From an uncultured Oscillospiraceae bacterium (GTDB lineage Bacteria; Bacillota; Clostridia; Oscillospirales; Acutalibacteraceae), in contig URED01000012.1 in assembly GCA_900546785.1 (NCBI GenBank), forward strand, positions 1 to 49,981: 49,981 bases of DNA, given 5' to 3'. The notes beneath the pieces were generated by a model. The model saw only the letters and a program-made list of their open reading frames with translations. It searched no databases and was not told the origin of the DNA. Position numbers and translations under genes: made by a program. Below are positions 1-8,166 of this stretch, piece after piece (position 1 is the first letter of the stretch; each line of letters begins with the position of its first letter).

Positions 1-196
1 GGGGTCCCCGGAAAGCCGTAAGGCTTTTTGGGGAAAGGAGAATTTGACGAAGCAGATAAGAAACGGCGGTTATAAGGATTTGGAATAGCCGTTTCGTCCT
101 GTGCGAAGTCAAATTCGACGCGGGGAGCAGGCAGCTATGCTGCCTGAGGGGTTGTGAAAAGACCGAAGCCCCCGGAATCATCCGGAGGCTTCTTTT
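1..196 (+). ncRNA. Structured non-coding RNA (unidentified family)
   Basis: No open reading frame fits here, but the plus strand folds into a chain of helices. The first hairpin pairs 5-9 with 30-34 and 12-17 with 22-27. A long-range helix pairs GAATTTGAC (40-48) with GTCAAATTC (108-116) and encloses a second stem, AAACGGC (61-67) with GCCGTTT (88-94). A third hairpin pairs CAGGCAGC (128-135) with GCTGCCTG (139-146). An intrinsic terminator follows at 165-196. The compact multi-stem layout with its own terminator is typical of an independent small RNA. The family is not recognised with certainty; it does not carry the RNase P, tmRNA or SRP core motifs. The raiA-motif RNAs of Clostridia are one candidate to test. 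The 5' end may lie left of the window. Confidence 0.5.
165..196 (+). terminator. Intrinsic terminator of the left-edge RNA
   Basis: GAAGCC-C-CCGGA pairs with TCCGG-A-GGCTTC around an ATCA loop and is followed by TTTT. It ends the structured RNA and also separates it from the convergent feo operon. Confidence 0.8.
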
Positions 197-245
197 AAAA
201 AGGAGTAATATTGAACCCGGCAAAAGGATAGTATGCCGAAAAGTA

Positions 246-434
246 TCAGTGACTTTTTCCGCCGGGCTTTTCAACGTGCGCCGAGCAGCTGCCGCAGCCG
301 CACGCGCCGCCGCACGAGGAACAATCGCACCCGCAGGAGGATTTACCGTTTTTCTTATCTTTTACCATTTTAACGATAACGGCAATAACGATAACGGCGA
401 TTACCGCCAAAACCAAAATACTTCCCCAAGTCAT
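246..434 (-). CDS. FeoB-associated Cys-rich membrane protein
   Basis: A 62-residue protein directly downstream of feoB (30 bp gap). It has one N-terminal membrane segment (about residues 3-21, Ile/Val/Leu-rich), a short Lys-rich stretch, then a cysteine cluster in which CGCDCSSCGGACGCGSC carries eight Cys. This is the layout of the small FeoB-associated Cys-rich proteins found after feoB in Firmicutes. The Cys cluster probably handles iron close to the FeoB pore; that role is inference. The start is ATG at 434 because AGGTGA sits just upstream; an in-frame ATG 18 bases earlier has no ribosome binding site. Confidence 0.85.
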   Translation of the reverse strand: MTWGSILVLAVIAVIVIAVIVKMVKDKKNGKSSCGCDCSSCGGACGCGSCSAHVEKPGGKSH

Positions 435-464
435 AAGATCACCTGATTTCAAAATTAACTTTCT

Positions 465-2876
465 TTATTTGACTGACTTTGCCTTTTTTCTGCGCTTAAC
501 ATCTGTATACGCAAGCCTGTTTTCGTCATACTTATTCTTTCTGAACAGCAGATACAGGAACGCTGCAAGTACAACCAGCGCAAGCACCGTCCAAACAGAG
601 AACGATACAACACCCATGATAAGGCCCACGATCTGATAAACCATAAGCGAGATGCAGTAAGCAAAGATCGTTTGATAGCCGATTGCGATCCAGGTCCATT
701 TTGCGCTGTTCATTTCTCTCTTGATCGCGCCGATCGCCGCAAAGCACGGTGCGCAGAGCAGATTGAAGATAAGGAACGAATAAGCCGCGATGGAGGTCAT
801 GCCCTCAAAATCAAGCACGCCGAATACGCCTACGACTTCCTCTTTGGCAACAAGACCCATTACGGTTGCGATGGTTGCCTTGATATTATCAAAACCGAGC
901 GGCAGGAAGATCCATTTCACAACATTTGCGATCATGCCCAGCACGCTGTTTTCAAGCTCCATCTCAAGCTCGAACCCGAAGCCGCCGACAGCGGTGGTGC
1001 CGAAGTGAGAGCCTGCCCAGATGAATATGGACGAGAGCAGGATTATTGTACCCGCCTTTTTGATGAACGAAGAGCCGCGCTCCCACATGGAACGGATCAC
1101 ACTGCCGAAAGTGGGCACATGGTAAGCGGGGAGCTCCATAACGAACGGAGCGGGATCGCCCGCAAAGATCTTCGTCTTTTTAAGAATGATGCCCGAAATG
1201 ACGATTGCCGCAATGCCTATGAAATACGCGCTTGGGGCAACCCACCACGCGCCGTGGAAGAGCGCCGTTGCGATCAGGGCAACGATCGGCATCTTGGCGC
1301 CGCAGGGAATGAACGTCGTTGTCATGACCGTCATTTTTCTGTCCCTGTCATTTTCAATGGTTCGGCTTGCCATAACGCCGGGAACGCCGCAGCCCGTGCC
1401 TATGAGCATAGGTATGAACGATTTGCCGGAAAGACCGAAGCGGCGGAAGATCCTATCCATAATAAACGCTACACGCGCCATATAGCCGCAGCCTTCAAGA
1501 ACAGCAAGCAGGATAAACAAAACGAGCATCTGCGGCACGAAGCCGAGCACAGCGCCTACGCCGCCCACAATGCCGTCCAGCACAAGGCTCTTGAGCCAAT
1601 CTGCGCAGTTTATGGCGTCCAGACCGCGCTCAACGAAAACGGGGATACCGGGAACGTAAATGCCGTAATCCTCTGTAGCCGGTACATTTTCCATCTCAAG
1701 CGCCGCGTCAACCGTGGCGGAAATATCGTAGCCCTCTTCGGCAAACGCATCGGCATAAGAGCCGTAAGCCTCATCAAACGCGGCAAAATCGCCGTCCTCG
1801 ATAGCGCCCTGTATGTCGCCCGCGCCGGCAACGTCAGCCGCTGCGGCAGCGTCAACTGCGGCAACAACATCGTCCGTCCATATATACTCGGCGGCAAATT
1901 CATTCATGGCTTCATCGTAATCGCTCTGGCCGGTCAGGTGCCAGCCGTCGCCGAACACGCCGTCATTCGTCCAGTCCGTTACGATCGTGCCGAGCGTTGA
2001 CCACGAAATGTAATAAACGAGGAACATGACGACCACAAATATGGGCAGCGCCAAAAACCGGTTTGTAACTATTTTATCAATTTTATCAGACACAGTCAAC
2101 CGGCCCTTTTGCTTGTTGACATAGCAGGAATCGATAATAGAGGTTATATATTCGTATCTTTCGTTGGTGATGATGCTTTCGCTGTCGTCATCAAACTCGT
2201 CTTCCGCTTCCTTGATTATATCTTCAACATTCGGAAGACTCTCGCCCGTCTGCGCGATTTTATCGTCGCGCTCAAAGAGCTTGATGGCGTAAAACCGTTT
2301 CTGCGCTTCGGGCACATGGAGCTGTGCTTCGATTTTGGAAAGATAATCCTCCACGCCCACGGAAAAGCTGTGCACGATCGGCTGCTCGCCTCCGGCGGCG
2401 GAAACAACAAGCTGCGCCGCCTCTTCAATACCGCTGCCCTTGAGCGCGGATATCTCTACGACCGAGCAGCCAAGCGCCTCGGAAAGCTTTTTAGCGTTGA
2501 TCCTGCTGCCCGATTTTTTAACAACATCCATCATATTGACGGCTACCACAACGGGCACGCCGAGTTCAAGCAGCTGGGTGGTAAGATAGAGGTTTCTTTC
2601 AAGATTTGTGCCGTCAACGATATTGAGGATCGCGTCCGGCTTTTCATCAAGTATGTAGTTTCTTGCAACAACTTCTTCCAGCGTGTAGGGTGAAAGGCTG
2701 TAGATACCGGGCAGGTCCGTTATGGTAACGGATTTATCGCTTTTCAGCTTGCCCTCTTTCTTTTCAACAGTTACGCCGGGCCAGTTGCCCACGAACTGGT
2801 TAGAGCCTGTGAGCGCGTTGAACAGCGTGGTTTTACCGCTGTTGGGGTTTCCGGCAAGAGCTATTTTTATAGACAT
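465..2876 (-). CDS. feoB: Ferrous iron transporter FeoB
   Basis: An 803-residue inner-membrane Fe(II) transporter with an N-terminal GTPase. G-motifs are visible: GNPNSGKTT (9-17), DLPG (54-57), NMMD (114-117) and SALKG near 144-148. The membrane part begins near residue 277 and holds the usual gate-type segments, including a GCGVPG motif. Between the first and second membrane segments is a long loop (about 296-430) containing an Ala/Asp/Glu-rich stretch near 318-405, longer than in classical FeoB. ATG at 2876 follows AGGAGG; a start 30 bases upstream lacks a site. It lies in an operon with two feoA genes upstream and a Cys-rich partner downstream. A DtxR-like palindrome sits in its leader. 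Confidence 0.97.
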   Translation of the reverse strand: MSIKIALAGNPNSGKTTLFNALTGSNQFVGNWPGVTVEKKEGKLKSDKSVTITDLPGIYSLSPYTLEEVVARNYILDEKPDAILNIVDGTNLERNLYLTTQLLELGVPVVVAVNMMDVVKKSGSRINAKKLSEALGCSVVEISALKGSGIEEAAQLVVSAAGGEQPIVHSFSVGVEDYLSKIEAQLHVPEAQKRFYAIKLFERDDKIAQTGESLPNVEDIIKEAEDEFDDDSESIITNERYEYITSIIDSCYVNKQKGRLTVSDKIDKIVTNRFLALPIFVVVMFLVYYISWSTLGTIVTDWTNDGVFGDGWHLTGQSDYDEAMNEFAAEYIWTDDVVAAVDAAAAADVAGAGDIQGAIEDGDFAAFDEAYGSYADAFAEEGYDISATVDAALEMENVPATEDYGIYVPGIPVFVERGLDAINCADWLKSLVLDGIVGGVGAVLGFVPQMLVLFILLAVLEGCGYMARVAFIMDRIFRRFGLSGKSFIPMLIGTGCGVPGVMASRTIENDRDRKMTVMTTTFIPCGAKMPIVALIATALFHGAWWVAPSAYFIGIAAIVISGIILKKTKIFAGDPAPFVMELPAYHVPTFGSVIRSMWERGSSFIKKAGTIILLSSIFIWAGSHFGTTAVGGFGFELEMELENSVLGMIANVVKWIFLPLGFDNIKATIATVMGLVAKEEVVGVFGVLDFEGMTSIAAYSFLIFNLLCAPCFAAIGAIKREMNSAKWTWIAIGYQTIFAYCISLMVYQIVGLIMGVVSFSVWTVLALVVLAAFLYLLFRKNKYDENRLAYTDVKRRKKAKSVK

Positions 2877-2913
2877 GATTTTCCTCCTAAACAAACCGGC
2901 AGGCAAAGCTTTT

Positions 2914-2929
2914 GTTAGTCGCGCCTAAC
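2914..2929. promoter_or_regulatory. DtxR/IdeR-like palindrome before feoB
   Basis: GTTAG-N6-CTAAC lies in the 84-bp gap between feoA and feoB. It has the same geometry as the three palindromes at the operon promoter, and the TTAG-N6-CTAA core of known DtxR/IdeR boxes. An internal site of this kind suggests a second iron-responsive control point; that is inference. Confidence 0.55.
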
Positions 2930-2960
2930 CGTTGTATATAAAATTACTGATTTTTGCCGC

Positions 2961-3182
2961 TTAACCATTCACCTCTATATTTGCGGCGTCTGCTTTTCTG
3001 AGCGACAGTTCGTAGCCCCTTACGGTAACCTCTATCGGATCGCCGAGCGGCGCAACCTTGCGGATATAAACATCCACGCCCTTGGTGATGCCCATATCCA
3101 TAATCCTTCTTTTCAGCGCGCCCTCACCGTTTATCTTCTTAACGGTAACGGTCGAGCCGATCTTTGCTTCCTTTAAAGTCAT
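2961..3182 (-). CDS. feoA: FeoA family protein (second copy)
   Basis: A 73-residue SH3-like FeoA protein. The pattern LKEAKIGSTVTVKKI, then LKRRIMDMGITKGVDV, then APLGDPIEVTVRGYELSLRKADA is the FeoA core, with the conserved GYELSLR strand near the C-terminus. FeoA is a small cytosolic partner needed for FeoB activity. GGAGGAG precedes the ATG. The gene starts 13 bp after the other feoA and precedes feoB in the same operon. This copy has the more canonical FeoA signature of the two. Confidence 0.93.
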   Translation of the reverse strand: MTLKEAKIGSTVTVKKINGEGALKRRIMDMGITKGVDVYIRKVAPLGDPIEVTVRGYELSLRKADAANIEVNG

Positions 3183-3195
3183 TGCAACTCCTCCG

Positions 3196-3405
3196 TTAAA
3201 CTATGATTTTATTTGCAATCGTGCGGCTTATGGCAATACGGGTGCCTTTAACGCTCACGATCAGATTACCCCCAAGGCTTGAAAGGACGGTTACATCCTC
3301 CCCTTCAACAAAACCAAGTGATTCAAGGTGATGCCGCGTATCCTCTTTGCCCGTAATCTTGGCGATCTTCTTTTTTTCGCCGTAATCAGCCATAGAAAGA
3401 AGCAT
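3196..3405 (-). CDS. feoA: FeoA family protein (first copy)
   Basis: A 69-residue protein, first gene of the feo operon. It shows the FeoA-type fold pattern: a helix ending in HHLESLGFVEGEDVTVLSSL, then a strand pair around GNLIVSVKGTRIAISRTIA. AGGAG lies nine bases before the ATG at 3405. Two tandem divergent FeoA proteins before one FeoB are common in Clostridia; this copy may have a distinct role from the second, but the sequence does not show which. Confidence 0.9.
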   Translation of the reverse strand: MLLSMADYGEKKKIAKITGKEDTRHHLESLGFVEGEDVTVLSSLGGNLIVSVKGTRIAISRTIANKIIV

Positions 3406-3427
3406 TTTAACATCTCCTAACCAGTGT

Positions 3428-3500
3428 GTTAGTTTTGGTTAACATTTGTTAGTTACAACTAACAAAGCTGTAAAAAATATCGGTTAGTTCTCACTAACCG
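3428..3500. promoter_or_regulatory. Cluster of DtxR/IdeR-like operators
   Basis: Three palindromes share the GTTAG-N6-CTAAC plan: 3483-3498 (arms CGGTTAGT/ACTAACCG at 3481-3500), 3448-3463 (ten-base arms TTTGTTAGTT/AACTAACAAA at 3445-3466) and a degenerate one at 3428-3443 (GTTAG-N6-TTAAC). The first starts six bases downstream of the -10 box, so it covers the expected transcription start. The others lie in the leader. Metal-loaded DtxR-family repressors bind such sites, so iron repression of the feo operon is the likely reading. No regulator gene of this family lies in the window. Confidence 0.7.
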
Positions 3501-3505
3501 AATAA

Positions 3506-3534
3506 AATATACCATAATTGAAAGTATATGTCAA
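3506..3534 (-). promoter_or_regulatory. Promoter of the feo operon
   Basis: On the minus strand TTGACA (3529-3534) and TATATT (3506-3511) are separated by 17 bases, a near-consensus sigma-A promoter. The operators lie immediately downstream. Confidence 0.85.
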
Positions 3535-3593
3535 CCTATTTTTTGCATAATTTTTGAATTTTAATTGATTTGAGCGTCAGACGGCAGCAGAAA

Positions 3594-4370
3594 TCAGTTT
3601 TTCGGCATATACATCATGCCCACGATTCTGTTTACAAGCCCTGCCGGCAGGAGCTTTTGCAAAAGGCAAAAGATCTTGTATTTGCCGCCCACTGTTGCAA
3701 GCACGGGCAGGCGCTTTTTTTGTGCAATTTTTACAATGCCTGCCGCAACCTGTTCCGGCAGCATGCCGTTTATTTCGTCGTTTTCCATAACGGAAACACT
3801 GCGGGCTATCGCGCCGCCGTAAACATCATCGCCCGCGAATTCCTTCCTGCGCGCGGCGGTAAATCCCGTCTTAACATCGCCGAGGCGTATAGAGCATACG
3901 GATATGCCGAACTGCTTTAGCTCATTGGAAAGCGCAAGCGAAACAGATTCCACCGCGGATTTTGTTGCCGAGTAAAACGACTGAAACGGAATGGAAAATA
4001 CCGACGCCGCCGAGGAAATAAAGATCACTCTTCCCCGGCTTTCACGCAGCTTTGGCAGCGCCGCTTTTGTAACGGCGATATGCGCAAAGAAATTCAGCTC
4101 AAACTGTGAGCGGATCTCGCGCATATCCGTAAATTCCACACACCCGGAAACGCCGAACCCCGCGTTGTTTATCAACAGGTCGATCCTTTCTATTTCGAAA
4201 AACGCGCGGTCAATATCCGCCTGATCCGTAATATCGCACTTCCTATTTTCTGCGCCCGCAATATCACAGGCATGGCGCTGCAGGCAGATCACGCGCCAGC
4301 CCTTTTGAAGCAAAATACGCGCCGTTTCTTTTCCTATCCCGCCGGACGCCCCCGTAATCACCGCAACCAT
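3594..4370 (-). CDS. Short-chain dehydrogenase/reductase (SDR)
   Basis: A 258-residue classical SDR. The nucleotide-binding motif TGASGGIG is near residues 6-13, NNAGFG near 88-93, the catalytic Ser in FISSAAS near 138-144, and the YSATK catalytic Tyr/Lys pair near 153-157. It probably oxidises or reduces a small alcohol or ketone with NAD(P)H in the cytosol; the substrate cannot be told from sequence. GGAGGAA precedes the ATG. It stands alone on the minus strand with about 190 bp before the feo genes and appears to be its own unit. Confidence 0.92.
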   Translation of the reverse strand: MVAVITGASGGIGKETARILLQKGWRVICLQRHACDIAGAENRKCDITDQADIDRAFFEIERIDLLINNAGFGVSGCVEFTDMREIRSQFELNFFAHIAVTKAALPKLRESRGRVIFISSAASVFSIPFQSFYSATKSAVESVSLALSNELKQFGISVCSIRLGDVKTGFTAARRKEFAGDDVYGGAIARSVSVMENDEINGMLPEQVAAGIVKIAQKKRLPVLATVGGKYKIFCLLQKLLPAGLVNRIVGMMYMPKN

Positions 4371-4511
4371 AACTATTCCTCCAACACTGTAAAGCGCGAA
4401 AATTTTTCTTTAAATATTTTTCTGAATTTTCCTATAAGCATAATATATTTTATTTACACACCTAAGTATATCACTCCCGTCGTGAATTGCAATCCTTTTA
4501 AAAGAATGACA

Positions 4512-4555
4512 CAAAAATGTCCTGAACGATATAAATTGATATACCGTTCAGAACA
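4512..4555 (-). terminator. Terminator after the surface-protein operon
   Basis: On the minus strand TGTTCTGAACG pairs with CGTTCAGGACA across an AT-rich middle and is followed by TTTTTG. It sits just after the small Cys-rich gene and would end that transcript. Confidence 0.6.
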
Positions 4556-4571
4556 TATAATTTATGTGCGA

Positions 4572-4763
4572 TTACTGATTTGTTTTTCTTTGTTCAAAAA
4601 AATCTGGATTGCAAAAACGTGCCCCGCACTTTAAACAGAAGCAATCACAGTCGCTCCCTGTTACATCGTCTACCTCGTGCCCATAACCTTTGTCGTGATT
4701 ACATGGTTTGCCTCCCCATTCTTTCTGTAGCGCTTCTACTTCTGATGTTGTTAATTTTTTCAC
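4572..4763 (-). CDS. Small Cys-rich protein, probable metal-binding
   Basis: A 63-residue hypothetical protein that starts with GTG at 4763, seven bases after AGGAGA. It has seven Cys and two His; the core CDCFCLKCGARFC resembles a zinc ribbon. No signal peptide or membrane segment is seen, so it is probably cytosolic. It begins 18 bp after the stop of the giant collagen-like protein and ends at a shared terminator, so the two are probably co-transcribed. The family is not recognised. A zinc-binding role is inference from the Cys spacing. Confidence 0.7.
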   Translation of the reverse strand: MKKLTTSEVEALQKEWGGKPCNHDKGYGHEVDDVTGSDCDCFCLKCGARFCNPDFFEQRKTNQ

Positions 4764-4781
4764 GACCGACTCTCCTTTCTA

Positions 4782-7700
4782 TTATTCTGCTCTAGTCCAA
4801 TCTTGTGAATACCAATTTTTATTTACATAGTAGTTCTTTACACTCGGTCTATCATATACATATAAAGCCTGAACTTCTACAGGTTGAGTCAATGCTTGAG
4901 CCGCATTTTGAATATTTGCTAATGAAAAAGTTTTAAACCAATAATTCATTATACTACCTTCAGACCCATTACTTTCGTCCAATGAAAAATACCAATATGA
5001 AAATCCATCTGTTCCTGCAGTCCATGTATCAGGTTCTGGAAGTGTTACACTGGTGAGCCCTGTACCGTAAAAAGCAAATGCGCCAATAAAATTAACATTA
5101 TCCGGAATGGTTAATGTAGTTAATCCCACACAATTTGTAAAAGCATGCTGTCCGATTTTTACCAGTGAATTAGGCAAGGTCAAGCTTGTAATTGTATCAC
5201 AGTTCTCAAAACCATTGTCCATAATTTGTGTAACTGAAATACCATTATAAGAGCCAGGAATCGTCACATTTTTAAGGGCAAAATTTGGTGAAGCCTTAAT
5301 CCCATATGTTCCATCAGGAAGCAAAACATAAACATAATTACCATCAGTTATTTCTGATCCCGTACCACCGTTACCAACACTACCTACATTTACCGGATTC
5401 TGTGGGTCATCAGTATAAGTAACAATCAATTCCCCATCGATAATTTCCATGTTAGCTATGCCTCTGCCATCTTTACCATCTGTGCCTTTTTCGCCGGTAT
5501 CGCCTTTTTCACCCTTTATATTTCCGAGATTCACTATGGAATTATCGGACATAGTAATCATAAGTTCGCCGTCTGCGGATAAAGTTACGCTCTTGATGCC
5601 TGCGCCGTCCGCGCCCATGATAACGCCAAGGTTATCCGTTTCGCCATTTGTATATGTAAGCAGCAGTTCTCCGGCTACGTTGATTTCCGCTTTGGAAACA
5701 CCAATACCGTCCGCGCCTTTGATATTGCCGAGATTCAACACGGTGCCGTTTGTCAGCTCAACACGCAAAGCGCCTTCCTCTGAAACCGTTACATTTGCGA
5801 TTCCAACACCATTTTGACCGTCCGCGCCTTTTTCGCCGGTATCGCCTGTATCCCCCTTTTCTCCTTTTGCTCCGTCTGCACCGTCTTTACCGTCTGTGCC
5901 GACTACTACGCCAAGATTTTGCGTCTGCCCGTCCGTATAAGTAATGAGCAGTTCGCCGGAACCATTGATCTCAGAATTTGCTATACCAACGCCATTAGTT
6001 CCGTTCGTTCCGTCTTGCCCGTTTACACCGTCTTTTCCATCGTTTCCTGTTGCCTGAACGCCTGTAGCAGTCCACATATTGCCGTTATCCGCCGAAACCT
6101 CCCATTCATTCGTTTCGGAATTGATCCGTATCTGCGGGCTGATCCCGTCTTTTCCGTTCTGTCCGTCAGTACCGTCTTCCCCGACAATTCTGCCAAGATT
6201 AATGCTCTGTGAGTCGGAAAAAGTAAGTTCAAGCTCTCCGTTTTCATTGATCGTGACATTGGAGATGCCGTTGCCGTCCTTGCCGTCTAATCCGTCTTCA
6301 CCGTCTGCGCCGGTAGCTTTTACGCCGGTGCTGATCCACGAATTGCCGTTATCGGCGGAGATTTCCCATTCGTTGGTCTCTGTGGAGATCCTGATCTGCG
6401 GTGATATTCCGTCCTTACCGTCACTGCCGGTTATCTTGCCCAGATTTTGTATATCGCCGTTTGAATAGGTAACAACGAGTTCACCGCTGCCGTTTATTTC
6501 CGTTTGCGATATACCAACACCGTCCGTACCGTTGGTTCCGTTTGTACCGTCCTTCCCATCCGCACCGTTTTTGCCGACAACCATGCCCAGATTCGCCGCC
6601 GTGCCATCTGTATAAGTGATTACGAGTTCGCCGTTTGAATTGATCTCGGTTTTGGAAACGCCGTTTCCGTCCTTACCATCGGTTCCGTCCCTGCCGTTTG
6701 AGCCAACAACCTTTCCGAGATTTACACAAGTATCATTGGAATAGGTAATTACCAGTTCACCGTTTTCATTTACATCGGTACGCGCAACACCAATACCGTC
6801 TTTACCATCTGTGCCGTCGGTTCCGTCTTCACCGTCCGCACCCTTTATCGTGCCTAACTGAAGCAAGGTGCCGTTACTCAATGTGATCTCCAACTCGCCG
6901 TCGTCTGTTATCAAAACGTTGTTTATTCCGACTCCGTCCTGACCGTCTGCGCCTTTTTCACCGGTATCGCCCTTATCTCCTTTTGCTCCGTCAACGCCGT
7001 CTTTCCCGTCTGCGCCAACTATAACGCCCAGATTGTCTATCTTATTATTTGAATACGTTAAGATCAATTCGCCTTTTGCGTTGATCTCAGACTTTTTAAT
7101 GCTGATACCGTCAGTTCCGTTTGTACCGGCATCTCCTTTTTCACCTTGATCCCCCTTAGCGCCTATAACATTACCAAGGTTGGAACGCTGACCGTTTGAA
7201 TAAGAAAGCACCAATTCGCCGGCTGAATTGATTTCTGCATTTGTAACGCCGATTCCGTTTTCGCCTTTATCGCCTTTGGCTCCGTCTGTGCCTATTACTG
7301 TACCCAGATTTTCCATATTGCCGTCAGAATAGGTCAGAACAAGTTCGCCGTTATCGTTTATTCCTGCCGTTTTTATGCTGATTCCGTCTTTGCCGTCAGC
7401 ACCGTTCGTACCGTCTTTGCCGATCACTTTTCCCAAATTATCAGTCTGCCCGTTTGAGTAAGTTAAAACGAGTTCGCCGCTGTCATTTATTTCCGAATCG
7501 GTTACGCTTACGCCGTCATTGCCGTTTGTGCCCGTGATTTTATCAAGATTAACAAATGTGCCGTCCGAAAAATTTAAAACCAGCTGACCGTCTTCATTAA
7601 CATTAGCAGATGTTATTCCTCTTCCATTCTGTCCGTCTGTGCCGTCTTTACCGTTAGTACCATTCACGCCGTCTTTGCCGTTCGCACCATTTTTGCCGTC

Positions 7701-8123
7701 AGCGCCTACCGCGCTTCCAGCGTTAATCATTGTGCCGTCTGAAAGGGTAAAAATCAGATCTCCGTCAGATGAAAACGCGGCTGTTTTGATTGCCGCGCTG
7801 TTTTGATCTGCCATTGCCGCCAACGCATCGGAAAATTCCTTCTCCGTTCCAGAATAACCATTTTCAGCTGCAATTTCATATGCCGATTTTCCTTTAAGAG
7901 AATTAAGCCAGTCCTCAACGCTGCCGTCATAGCCTTGCTCTGCCGCAAGCTCATACGCAGAGAGCCCGTTTTCTACATTACCTGAAACAGGCGCACTCAT
8001 ATTCCGATGAATGATTGTGGCAACAACTGCCGAAATTACAAACATCAAGATAACAGCGATGACTGCAATCACAACTTTTTTTATCGTTTTCCTTTTGTTA
8101 TTCTTTATTTCTTGCCGTTCCAT
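4782..8123 (-). CDS. Giant surface protein: collagen-like modules with BspA-like LRR end
   Basis: A 1113-residue protein anchored by one N-terminal membrane segment (about 16-38, after a Lys-rich cytoplasmic start). Two SAYE(L/I)AAE-type repeats follow (about 55-100). Residues 110-928 hold 16 modules of the kind IN..GELVLTYSNG..NLG, each joined by collagen-like Gly-X-Y linkers such as GKDGTNG. Two different units with ISPQIRI and NEWE motifs are interspersed. Residues about 945-1030 are BspA-like leucine-rich repeats (FENCDTITSLTLPNSL, IGQHAFTNC), and an aromatic-rich tail ends the protein. There is no LPXTG sorting motif. It is probably an elongated adhesin displayed outside the cell. GGAGG precedes the ATG. 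Confidence 0.85.
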   Translation of the reverse strand: MERQEIKNNKRKTIKKVVIAVIAVILMFVISAVVATIIHRNMSAPVSGNVENGLSAYELAAEQGYDGSVEDWLNSLKGKSAYEIAAENGYSGTEKEFSDALAAMADQNSAAIKTAAFSSDGDLIFTLSDGTMINAGSAVGADGKNGANGKDGVNGTNGKDGTDGQNGRGITSANVNEDGQLVLNFSDGTFVNLDKITGTNGNDGVSVTDSEINDSGELVLTYSNGQTDNLGKVIGKDGTNGADGKDGISIKTAGINDNGELVLTYSDGNMENLGTVIGTDGAKGDKGENGIGVTNAEINSAGELVLSYSNGQRSNLGNVIGAKGDQGEKGDAGTNGTDGISIKKSEINAKGELILTYSNNKIDNLGVIVGADGKDGVDGAKGDKGDTGEKGADGQDGVGINNVLITDDGELEITLSNGTLLQLGTIKGADGEDGTDGTDGKDGIGVARTDVNENGELVITYSNDTCVNLGKVVGSNGRDGTDGKDGNGVSKTEINSNGELVITYTDGTAANLGMVVGKNGADGKDGTNGTNGTDGVGISQTEINGSGELVVTYSNGDIQNLGKITGSDGKDGISPQIRISTETNEWEISADNGNSWISTGVKATGADGEDGLDGKDGNGISNVTINENGELELTFSDSQSINLGRIVGEDGTDGQNGKDGISPQIRINSETNEWEVSADNGNMWTATGVQATGNDGKDGVNGQDGTNGTNGVGIANSEINGSGELLITYTDGQTQNLGVVVGTDGKDGADGAKGEKGDTGDTGEKGADGQNGVGIANVTVSEEGALRVELTNGTVLNLGNIKGADGIGVSKAEINVAGELLLTYTNGETDNLGVIMGADGAGIKSVTLSADGELMITMSDNSIVNLGNIKGEKGDTGEKGTDGKDGRGIANMEIIDGELIVTYTDDPQNPVNVGSVGNGGTGSEITDGNYVYVLLPDGTYGIKASPNFALKNVTIPGSYNGISVTQIMDNGFENCDTITSLTLPNSLVKIGQHAFTNCVGLTTLTIPDNVNFIGAFAFYGTGLTSVTLPEPDTWTAGTDGFSYWYFSLDESNGSEGSIMNYWFKTFSLANIQNAAQALTQPVEVQALYVYDRPSVKNYYVNKNWYSQDWTRAE
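5340..7796 (-). repeat. Collagen-like/beta-module repeat array inside the surface gene
   Basis: This stretch encodes 16 imperfect modules of about 35-60 residues. Each has a beta-like unit (consensus GELVLTYSNG...NLG) and a Gly-X-Y linker of variable length, rich in GxD, GxN and GEKGDTG triplets. The linker length varies from about three to ten triplets, as expected for arrays that change by recombination. Confidence 0.85.
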
Positions 8124-8166
8124 TTTTAACCTCCGTTCAGAATGAAAATAATTCTATTTTTATTAC

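Noticed and set aside
672..2000. A 442-residue plus-strand frame opposite feoB
   Set aside because: It is the antisense shadow of feoB; it has no domain pattern, and the GC-rich codons of feoB keep this frame open by chance.
4782..8123. Phage tail fibre origin of the collagen-like protein
   Set aside because: Collagen-like repeats occur in phage fibres, but no phage structural, lysis or integrase genes are nearby, and the protein has its own promoter and a membrane anchor.
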